From Spirochaetaceae bacterium (GTDB lineage: Bacteria; Spirochaetota; Spirochaetia; SZUA-6; Bin103): a stretch of 5,569 bases of DNA. The translations under genes and the position numbers were made by a program. Positions 1 through 5,569 of the stretch are shown here, piece by piece. How positions within the stretch are numbered: the first letter of the stretch is position 1; every line of letters begins with the position of its first letter. The notes under the pieces were generated by a model. That model saw nothing but the letters and a program-made list of their open reading frames with translations, was not told the DNA's origin and did no database searches. The DNA lies in the NCBI GenBank assembly GCA_028820215.1, contig JAPPKD010000098.1, positions 1-5,569 on the forward strand. The letters run 5' to 3'.

Positions 1-20
1 TGAAACAATGCGTCGCGCCG

Positions 21-1613
21 ATGCGCACGTTCAACACTGCCGGTCCGGTCCGGGCTGACCGGCACTACCAGATCGCACCGCTGTCGCGGATCGACCTCGA
101 CGAAGTCCTCGGCCTGATTCGCGACGAGCGGTACTTCGTGCTGCACGCGCCGCGCCAGACCGGCAAGACGTCGGCGCTGCTGGCGCTCCGAGATCTCCTC
201 AACTCCGGCGAGGCGGGCGACTGGCGCTGCGTATACGCCAACTTCGAGGTCGGCCAGGCCGGACGCGAGGACACGGCGCGGTCGATGCGCGCCATGCTGG
301 GCGAGCTCGCGCGCCGGGCGCGCCGGACCCTGGATGACGAGACCCCGAACCTGATCCGGCACGCCGCGCTCGAACAGGAGGGGGCGGACGGCGCGCTCAT
401 CGAGGTGCTCGGGCGCTGGGCGGAGGTCGACGCCACGCCGCTGGTGCTGCTGCTCGACGAGATCGACTCGCTCGTGGGCGACACCTTGCTGTCGGTGCTG
501 CGGCAGCTTCGCGCCGGCTACGACCAGCGCCCCGACGGCTTCCCGCACAGCATCATCCTGTGCGGGCTGCGCGACGTGCGCGACTACCGCATCCACTCCA
601 GCGCCGAGAACCGGCTGGTGCTCGGCGGCAGCGCCTTCAACATCAAGTCGGAGTCGCTGCGGCTCGGCGACTTCACTGAGCAGGAGATCCGCGCGCTGAC
701 CGCGCAGCACACGGCACAGACCGGGCAGCCGTTCACCGAAGAGGCGCTGCAGTTGATCTGGGAGCGGACCGCCGGCCAGCCGTGGCTGGTGAACGCGCTG
801 TGCTACGACTCCTGCTTCCGCCACAAGCCGGGCCGCGACCGCGGGCGCCCGATCACCGCGTCCGCCATCCTGGAAGCGCAGGAGCGGCTGATCCTGCGCC
901 GCGACACCCACGTCGACGACCTGGCCAACAAGCTCCGCGAAGAGCGCGTACGTCGTGTGATCGAGCCGATCCTGGCCGGCGCCGGCCAGCAGGCGTGGTC
1001 GGACGAGGACCTCGCCTACGTCCGTGACCTGGGCTTGATCACGCAGGACGTGGGCGGCCGGCCGCGTATCGCCAACCCGATCTACGCGCAGGTGGTGCCT
1101 CGCCACCTGAACTACGCGGTACAGGCGGGGCTGCCGCAGGAGATGGCATGGTACGTGGACGCCGCCGGCAATCTGGACGTGACGGGACTGATCGAGGCGT
1201 TCCAGGCGTTCTTCCGGGAGCACTCCGAGCACTGGGTGCAGCGATTCGAGCAGTACCATGAGGCCGGGCCGCAACTGCTGCTGCAGGCTCACCTGCAGCG
1301 GGTGGTGAACGGCGGCGGTCGGATCGAGCGGGAGTACGCGCTGGGCCGCGGACGGACCGACCTGCTGATCGTGTGGCTGCAGGGCGGGCGCGAGCGGCGC
1401 TGGGTGGTGGAGTGCAAGGTGCGGCGCGGGGACCTGGAGCGCGCCATCGCCGAGGGCATCGAGCAGACACTCGCGTACATCGACCGCTGCACGGCGGAGG
1501 CCGGCCACCTGATCGTGTTCGACCGGTCGCCGGAGCGGAGCTGGGAGCAGAAGATCTTCCGTCGCACGGCACCGCCCGGTGCGGGCGCACCGGTCACGGT
1601 GTGGGGCATGTAA
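21..1613 (+). CDS. AAA-like ATPase with C-terminal PD-(D/E)XK nuclease-type domain
   Basis: Predicted cytoplasmic P-loop ATPase fused to a nuclease-like domain (530 residues). Seen: Walker A APRQTGKTS at 43-51; Walker B LVLLLDEID at 141-149; a following beta-strand HSIILCGLRDV at 176-186, where a sensor would lie; and a GQPWLVNAL motif at about 252-260. The C-terminal third has the restriction-nuclease-fold signature: D447 in a GRTDLLI strand, E464-x-K466 in VVECK, and a RecB-like Q482-xxx-Y486. Upstream acidic residues E436 and E438 could complete the site. The family (AAA-like ATP-binding proteins, often many copies per genome) typically ends in a TVWGM-like tail, also present here, so the gene looks complete. 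ATG 21 is chosen because the remnant paralogue at 4117 begins at the same residue (MGLFNTA against MRTFNTA). No Shine-Dalgarno is visible in the 20 available upstream bases. The nucleic-acid substrate and biological role are unknown; defence, selfish-element or repair roles are all conceivable. Confidence -1.
   Translation: MRTFNTAGPVRADRHYQIAPLSRIDLDEVLGLIRDERYFVLHAPRQTGKTSALLALRDLLNSGEAGDWRCVYANFEVGQAGREDTARSMRAMLGELARRARRTLDDETPNLIRHAALEQEGADGALIEVLGRWAEVDATPLVLLLDEIDSLVGDTLLSVLRQLRAGYDQRPDGFPHSIILCGLRDVRDYRIHSSAENRLVLGGSAFNIKSESLRLGDFTEQEIRALTAQHTAQTGQPFTEEALQLIWERTAGQPWLVNALCYDSCFRHKPGRDRGRPITASAILEAQERLILRRDTHVDDLANKLREERVRRVIEPILAGAGQQAWSDEDLAYVRDLGLITQDVGGRPRIANPIYAQVVPRHLNYAVQAGLPQEMAWYVDAAGNLDVTGLIEAFQAFFREHSEHWVQRFEQYHEAGPQLLLQAHLQRVVNGGGRIEREYALGRGRTDLLIVWLQGGRERRWVVECKVRRGDLERAIAEGIEQTLAYIDRCTAEAGHLIVFDRSPERSWEQKIFRRTAPPGAGAPVTVWGM
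1576..1593 (+). other. GC-rich hairpin in the 3' end of the ATPase gene
   Basis: CCGGTGC at 1576-1582 and GCACCGG at 1587-1593 are perfect reverse complements with a 4-base loop, inside the last codons of the ATPase gene. There is no T-run after it, so it does not qualify as an intrinsic terminator. It could stabilise the 3' end of the transcript or slow polymerase, or it could be a by-product of a Gly/Ala/Pro-rich GC-rich coding end. Confidence -1.
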
Positions 1614-1701
1614 CGTTTGGGCCGCGTAACCTCGCGGGCTCGGAGGCTGTAGTTTGTGTCGTCCGGTTCGGGCACACTGGACCGATGAACTCGAGCAACA
1701 C

Positions 1702-1709
1702 GAGGAGGG
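1702..1709 (+). promoter_or_regulatory. Shine-Dalgarno site of the oxygenase gene
   Basis: GAGGAGGG lies 8 bases upstream of ATG 1718 and contains the full AGGAGG core. It fixes the oxygenase start and is the best ribosome-binding site in the window. The 104-bp spacer before it (1614-1717) holds no promoter I would defend, so the gene may be read through from the ATPase or may have its own weak promoter. Confidence -1.
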
Positions 1710-1717
1710 TCTGACGA

Positions 1718-4111
1718 ATGGCCGACGTGGACGTTGCCTACAATGAGGACCAAGCGCCTCTGGAGGCGTTGCTGCGCTCGATCGACCGGCCGGGGGACTA
1801 CTGCACGCAGGGCCGCCTGTTCGTGCCGATGCCGCGGGTGGAGGTCGAAGGAGCCGGCTCGCTCTCCTTTCCCATCACCGCGCAGCAGGCGCAGGCGCTG
1901 ACCGCCGCCGCGGCGCCGGCGCCGTACGGCCGCGGCGAGCAGACGCTGGTGGATCCTTCCGTCCGCGCCTGCCGGCAGATCGACGCAGCCCAGGTGCGCG
2001 TAGCCGGCGGAGCATGGCGCGACACCCTGGAGCAGATCGTCGACCGCGCCGCCACCGGACTCGGCTGCCCGCCCGAGCGCACCTGCGCGCATCTGTACAA
2101 GCTGCTGATTTACGAGCGTGGCGGGTTCTTCGCCGCCCACCGGGACACCGAGAAGGAGGACGGCATGGTCGCCACCCTCGTGCTGTCCCTGCCGGTGGCG
2201 GGCGCCGGAGGCGAGCTGATCATCCGCCACCAGCAACGCGAGACCGTCGTCGACCTGCGCGCCGAGGAGCCGTCCGAGATCGCCTTCGCCGCATTCTACG
2301 CGGACTGCGTCCACGAGGTGCGTCCGGTCACTGCCGGCCACCGAATCGTCCTGGTCTACAACCTGACGCTGCGAGGCAGCGGCACATCGCCGCCGACCGC
2401 CCCGGACTTCGGCGCCCAGGAGGAGAGGATCGGCTCACTCCTCGCCGATTGGGAAGGGGCGTCCGCCGCCGGCGACAAGCTGGTGTGGCTCCTGGAGCAC
2501 GACTACAGCGAGGCGGGGCTGTCGCTCGACGCGCTGAAGAACGCCGACGCCGCGGTGGCCGGCGCGCTGGGGCGGGCGGCTCGACGGGCGCAGCATACGC
2601 TCGTTGCGGCGATCCTGCGTATCGAGGAGTTCGGTTACGCGGACGAGTCCGGTGGGTATCCCGGTTGGGACGATGCGGACATCGACTGGGAGATGGAGGA
2701 GGTATTCTCCTCCTCCCAGGTGCTGGACGGCTGGGCCGCTCCCGACGGGTCGCGCCCCGATTATGGCGAGCTTCCGCTGCTGCCGGGAGAACTGCTGCCG
2801 GCCGGGGCGCTGGACGGCGCGCAGCCGGACGACCAGCAGGCGACCGTGACCGGCAACGAGGGCGTGGAGTTGTCCCGCTCCTATCGGCGCGCAGCCCTGG
2901 TGCTGTGGCCCGCGGCGCGCACCGTGGCGACGCTTGCCCGCGGCGGCATCGACGGCGCGGTCACCTACGTCGCCGAAGAGCTTGAGCGCACCGAACCCGA
3001 GACGCGCCCGGGCCGGCGCCTTCTGGGCCTGGCCGCGCAACTCATCGACGCCTGGCCGACGCCGGCGCAGGGAGGGTCGCGCAAGGCGTGCAGGGCCGCG
3101 CTGCGCCTGCTGCGCCGGATGGGCGACGACGCCACGACCCGGCGCTTCCTGCACGAGGTCGCCACGCCGCACTACCGGAGCGGCGACAACGACGAGCTAC
3201 TGGCGACGGCGGCTTCCACCGACCCGAATGCGCTCGACGAGTGGCTGTCGGAGTTCATGACGGCGAACGTCCCGCTCCAGCCGGAGGCCGCACTCGACCT
3301 GCTATGGCGGCTGGGCGAGCGCGCGCAGTCACCGGCTGACGGGGGAGCGCCACGAAGCTCCGCACTGGAGGTCGCGGCGCGTGCCGCCGGCGCCGCGTTC
3401 CCGCCGGCACTGGCCGCCGCTGCCGCAGGCACGCCGGCGGCCCGGCGCGGCAGCGCCCGCCCGCTGAGCGCACAAGCCGTCAGCTTGCTGCTGCTGGTGA
3501 CGTGGCGCTACGGGCTTGCCGAGGAGGCGGAGACCGCGGGCAGGCAGCTCGTGGAGCGCCCTCAGGCGGCGCCCCCGCAGCGGGTCCTGCCAGAAGCGCT
3601 GGCGGAGACGGCTGATGTATGCGGCATGTCCGGCGGTACCGCCGAGCCCGCCGGTTTCGTCACGCTGTGGCGGCACGCGGCGTCGAGCCTGCTGGCGCGC
3701 AGCGCACGGCCGCCGGAGGAACCCGCCGACTGGGTGATAGCGACCAGGATCCCGTGCAGTTGTCCCCATTGCCGGCGCCTGCAAGCGTTCTGCGACGACC
3801 CGGCGGCCACGACGCTACGGCTCCCGTTGCGCAAGGAGTTGCGCCGCCACGTCCACGGTGTCATCGACCGCCTCCGGCTCGACATCCGCCACGAGACCGA
3901 ACGCAAGGGCCGCCCCTACACGCTGGTGTGCACCAAGACCCGCGGCGCCTGGGAGCGGCGGTGCGCCGAGTACGCCGAAGACATCGCCTACCTGCGGCTG
4001 CTCGCAACCGCCGCGCCCACCAGCGGCGCTGGGGCCGACGCCTGCGCCGCCGACTTGAAGCAGGTGCAGGCGGCGATGGCGCGCAGCGACGCGGCGACAC
4101 CTGCGGCCTGA
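1718..4111 (+). CDS. Large 2-oxoglutarate/Fe(II)-dependent oxygenase with C-terminal Cys cluster
   Basis: Predicted soluble dioxygenase (797 residues) of the prolyl-4-hydroxylase-like 2OG-Fe(II) superfamily, which uses Fe(II), O2 and 2-oxoglutarate to hydroxylate a substrate. Seen: iron-binding H141-x-D143 (AAHRDTEKE), distal H199 (DCVHEV) and R209 (GHRIVLVYNL), a correctly spaced 2-oxoglutarate-binding residue, so the site looks active. The catalytic domain ends near residue 220. The remaining ~575 residues are not simple filler: LLEHDYSEAGLSLDALK begins near 258, TGNEG at 378-382 is followed by YRRAALVLWP at 389-398, then comes an Ala/Leu-rich, probably helical region. A C-terminal module has C680, C682, H684, C685 and C692, followed by H725 (HETERKGRP) and C738 (TLVCTKT). 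From memory, the same motifs in the same order occur in long fungal 2OG-Fe(II) proteins; this was not checked. No signal peptide or membrane segment is apparent. The start is set by the strong Shine-Dalgarno at 1702-1709. Substrate unknown; the Cys cluster may bind zinc (inference). Confidence -1.
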   Translation: MADVDVAYNEDQAPLEALLRSIDRPGDYCTQGRLFVPMPRVEVEGAGSLSFPITAQQAQALTAAAAPAPYGRGEQTLVDPSVRACRQIDAAQVRVAGGAWRDTLEQIVDRAATGLGCPPERTCAHLYKLLIYERGGFFAAHRDTEKEDGMVATLVLSLPVAGAGGELIIRHQQRETVVDLRAEEPSEIAFAAFYADCVHEVRPVTAGHRIVLVYNLTLRGSGTSPPTAPDFGAQEERIGSLLADWEGASAAGDKLVWLLEHDYSEAGLSLDALKNADAAVAGALGRAARRAQHTLVAAILRIEEFGYADESGGYPGWDDADIDWEMEEVFSSSQVLDGWAAPDGSRPDYGELPLLPGELLPAGALDGAQPDDQQATVTGNEGVELSRSYRRAALVLWPAARTVATLARGGIDGAVTYVAEELERTEPETRPGRRLLGLAAQLIDAWPTPAQGGSRKACRAALRLLRRMGDDATTRRFLHEVATPHYRSGDNDELLATAASTDPNALDEWLSEFMTANVPLQPEAALDLLWRLGERAQSPADGGAPRSSALEVAARAAGAAFPPALAAAAAGTPAARRGSARPLSAQAVSLLLLVTWRYGLAEEAETAGRQLVERPQAAPPQRVLPEALAETADVCGMSGGTAEPAGFVTLWRHAASSLLARSARPPEEPADWVIATRIPCSCPHCRRLQAFCDDPAATTLRLPLRKELRRHVHGVIDRLRLDIRHETERKGRPYTLVCTKTRGAWERRCAEYAEDIAYLRLLATAAPTSGAGADACAADLKQVQAAMARSDAATPAA

Positions 4112-4116
4112 TCCGA

Positions 4117-4480
4117 ATGGGTTTGTTCAATACGGCCCGTCCGATGCGCCCCGACGAGCACTACTGCATTCCGCCGTTGAGTCGGCTGGATCAGAGGAAG
4201 TCGCTCACCCTGATCCCAAAGCAGCGCTATTTCGTCCTCCATACGCCCCGGCAGACCGGCAAGACATCCGCCCTGTTGGCCCTCCGTAACCTGTTGAACG
4301 GCGGTGACGAGGGCGCCCTACCGCTGCGTCTACGCGAACGTCGAAGCGGATCAGGCGACCCGCGAGAACCGAGCGGAAGCCATACGCCCCATTCTGGGCG
4401 AGGTGGCGCGGCGGGCGAGGCTCCCGTTGGACGGCGCGTCGCTGGATGATCTTTGGCCGGGACTCTGGAGACACTATTAG
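4117..4480 (+). pseudogene. Frameshifted, truncated paralogue of the AAA-like ATPase-nuclease
   Basis: ATG 4117 opens a frame aligning without gaps to residues 1-67 of the intact ATPase at 21-1613, including Walker A TPRQTGKTS (43-51). The match then moves to the next frame: from 4319 it reads YRCVYANVEADQ, aligned with WRCVYANFEVGQ, and runs to a TAG at 4478-4480. One extra base in the CCC at 4316-4318 explains the shift; without correction the frame stops at 4447-4449. Over about 106 aligned residues I count roughly 60-65% identity, so this is an old paralogue, not a fresh duplication. About 410 residues, including Walker B and the nuclease domain, are missing, and similarity fades around 4460-4480. 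It starts 5 bases after the oxygenase stop and has no evident Shine-Dalgarno. A short functional protein is unlikely, because the P-loop would lack its Walker B partner. Confidence -1.
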
Positions 4481-4483
4481 GTC

Positions 4484-4489
4484 TATACT
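4484..4489 (+). promoter_or_regulatory. Possible -10 promoter element for the Sel1-repeat gene
   Basis: TATACT matches the sigma-70 -10 consensus at 5 of 6 positions and stands out in GC-rich sequence. Its end is 6 bases before ATG 4496, so transcription would begin at or next to that A. This would give either a leaderless mRNA from 4496 or a leader of about 108 bases before GTG 4604. No convincing -35 hexamer is seen 16-18 bases upstream, which limits confidence. Confidence -1.
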
Positions 4490-4495
4490 GGCGGC

Positions 4496-5569
4496 ATGTC
4501 AACGAAGCGCAGGAAGTCAGAAATTCGTAACGGCCAAGAAGGCCGTCGATCTTGGCGCGAGGTGACGCTCGGCACCTTTCTGGCGCGAAGGAGAAGGGCG
4601 CGAGTGAGGAAGTGCCTAGTGCTTTTCGGGGCGCTCGCAGTATGCGGTTTCGCTGTCGCTGATGGGGAGCCGGAACGCGCCGATGCCGCTTGGGGCTCTG
4701 GGCTTGTCGGTCGCGTTTCGGAGCTTACTGATGCCGACGTATCGGAGCTTACCGATGCCGCCATTTCTGGAGGCGACGCTGTGGCTCAGTTTATTGCCGC
4801 GATAAGTATGTTGGGCCTCGCCGAGAGCGACGCCGAGTACGCCGATTCGGCGGCGCTCATGTTACGGCGAGCTGCTGACCAAGGTTTGGCGATCGCGCAA
4901 ACTATGGTCGGCGCGCTGTACTACGAAGGATTCGGCACGTTCAAGCAGGACTTCGCCGAGGCAGCTCGCTGGTATCAGCGTGCCGCCGGTCAGGGGTTGG
5001 TCGTGGCGCAGCTTGGGCTCGCCGGCATGTACGCTCACGGAACCGGGGTGCCGAAAGATGCCGTCAAATCGGTCTTGTGGTACCGTCGGGCGGCCGAGCG
5101 AGGCGAAGTCAGAGCGCAGATCCTGATCGCTGGGTACTACCACAAAGGGGAGGGCGTTCCAAAGGAAGTTGTGAAGGCCTACGCGTGGCTCGCCGTTGCG
5201 GCAGCCCTAGACCCTGATGCCGACATGGGCGGAGAGCCTGTCGCCGCGGCGCGAGACGGATACGCCGCCCAAATCCTGACATCTGGGCAGATATCGGAGG
5301 GCACGCGCTTGGCGCAGGAGTTGTGGGATCGGCTCGGATCGTCGCGTCATACTCTGATGATCCAAACACCTTTCCCTTCGGCGGATGCGCGCGAACTGCG
5401 GGCCAGAGTATTGGCGATTCTCGGTGTCGAGGCGGCAATGCCTCATGAGCGGCAGGAGTTCAAGACGTGGGAGCACCAGCTCGCGCGCGTGTACCGCCGA
5501 CCCATCACGCTGCAGGGGGTGCATTCCGTCAGCGTGACAGGTCAGGCAGCCATTCGTTCGTTCTCCTGA
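4496..5569 (+). CDS. Exported Sel1-repeat (SLR/TPR-like) protein; start may be GTG 4604
   Basis: Sel1-like repeats form alpha-solenoid scaffolds that bind proteins, often in the periplasm or at the envelope. Seen (numbering from ATG 4496, 357 residues): a degenerate repeat at 92-130, then three good repeats at 131-167 (ALYYEGFGT, WYQRAAGQG), 168-203 (MYAHGTGVPKD, WYRRAAERG) and 204-239 (YYHKGEGVPKE, AYAWLAVAA). A helical tail with the AAQILTSGQISEGTRLAQELW pattern that often closes such arrays follows, then about 80 unrecognised residues. The hydrophobic stretch 40-55 ending AVA|D looks like a type I signal peptide. From ATG 4496 it is preceded by a long, very basic 39-residue stretch. From GTG 4604 (residue 37) it becomes an ordinary signal peptide beginning MRKCLVLFG, with AAGGAGAAGGG just upstream, so I favour 4604 (321 residues). 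The longest frame is reported because ATG 4496 has a -10-like box in leaderless position. The client is unknown. GC is clearly lower than upstream, suggesting separate origin. Confidence -1.
   Translation: MSTKRRKSEIRNGQEGRRSWREVTLGTFLARRRRARVRKCLVLFGALAVCGFAVADGEPERADAAWGSGLVGRVSELTDADVSELTDAAISGGDAVAQFIAAISMLGLAESDAEYADSAALMLRRAADQGLAIAQTMVGALYYEGFGTFKQDFAEAARWYQRAAGQGLVVAQLGLAGMYAHGTGVPKDAVKSVLWYRRAAERGEVRAQILIAGYYHKGEGVPKEVVKAYAWLAVAAALDPDADMGGEPVAAARDGYAAQILTSGQISEGTRLAQELWDRLGSSRHTLMIQTPFPSADARELRARVLAILGVEAAMPHERQEFKTWEHQLARVYRRPITLQGVHSVSVTGQAAIRSFS
4588..4598 (+). promoter_or_regulatory. Shine-Dalgarno for alternative GTG start 4604 of the Sel1 gene
   Basis: AAGGAGAAGGG ends 5 bases before GTG 4604, placing an AAGGAG core 10 bases and an AAGG core 6 bases from it. 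ATG 4496 has no comparable site. Together with the compact signal peptide that would result, this favours GTG 4604 as the translation start. Confidence -1.
4715..4762 (+). repeat. Two tandem 24-bp repeats in the Sel1 gene
   Basis: Units 4715-4738 and 4739-4762 match at 21 of 24 positions and encode VSELTDAD followed by VSELTDAA (residues 74-89 from ATG 4496). They lie between the signal peptide and the first Sel1 repeat. Being in frame, they look like a small slippage duplication in a linker, which may vary in copy number between strains. Confidence -1.

Noticed and set aside
1..20. ATG at 8-10 as an alternative start for the first gene
   Set aside because: It is out of frame with the ATPase, and the aligned start of the paralogue supports ATG 21.
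1648..1680. Possible sigma-70 promoter in the spacer upstream of the oxygenase
   Set aside because: Candidate boxes such as TAGTTT and CACACT match the consensus poorly; not distinguishable from chance.
1690..1704. CTCG/CGAG stem next to the oxygenase Shine-Dalgarno, possibly masking it
   Set aside because: Only 4 base pairs with a 7-base loop; too weak to claim as a regulatory structure.
1685..1714. Nine-codon minigene (MNSSNTRRV) ending 3 bases before the oxygenase ATG, with tandem AGG codons
   Set aside because: The AGG-AGG codons are simply the oxygenase Shine-Dalgarno read as codons, and the minigene has no good ribosome-binding site of its own.
1289..2341. Long minus-strand open frame (350 codons) spanning the end of the ATPase, the spacer and the start of the oxygenase
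   Set aside because: It lies opposite two well-supported genes, crosses their spacer and has no recognisable motif. Long antisense frames are expected at this GC content.
3619..4449. Plus-strand open frame of 276 codons overlapping the oxygenase 3' end and the ATPase remnant
   Set aside because: Its first part is an out-of-frame shadow of the oxygenase. Only the part from ATG 4117 has homology, and that is reported as the pseudogene.
4635..4647. Lipobox-like LAVC near the hydrophobic segment of the Sel1 protein
   Set aside because: The residue before the cysteine is Val, not Gly/Ala/Ser, and the hydrophobic core continues past it to an AVA|D site, so type I cleavage fits better.

Overview
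The window is bacterial, gene-dense and GC-rich. All supported genes are on the + strand. Spot counts of 60-base lines give about 75-80% GC in the first two genes, about 63-75% in the gene remnant at 4117-4480, and about 55-63% in the last gene. The relevant protein families suggest an uncultured environmental or host-associated bacterium; spirochaete-like or Poribacteria-like lineages carry many copies of the first family. Taxonomy cannot be fixed from the sequence alone.

Layout: (1) 21-1613 is a full-length AAA-like ATPase with a C-terminal PD-(D/E)XK nuclease-type domain. (2) A 104-bp spacer ends in a strong Shine-Dalgarno sequence. (3) 1718-4111 is a 797-residue 2-oxoglutarate/Fe(II) oxygenase whose catalytic domain lies at the N-terminus. 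It has a long conserved extension and a C-terminal cysteine cluster, an arrangement I associate with large fungal proteins. (4) 4117-4480 is a frameshifted, truncated remnant of a second, diverged ATPase of the same family as gene 1. It begins 5 bases after the oxygenase stop. (5) 4496-5569 is a Sel1-repeat protein with an export signal. It may start at ATG 4496 or, more probably, at GTG 4604. Its stop codon is the last codon of the window.

The notable arrangement is an oxygenase placed between two same-direction, diverged members of one ATPase-nuclease family, the second of them dead. The composition drops at the end of the oxygenase, and homology to the paralogue stops abruptly at about 4460-4480. 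This looks like a recombination scar in an accessory region. A joint function of the intact ATPase-nuclease and the oxygenase is possible but unproven: there is a 104-bp gap between them and no pathway marker. I see no tRNA, rRNA, CRISPR array, transposase or integrase, and no gene-free stretch over 300 bases.
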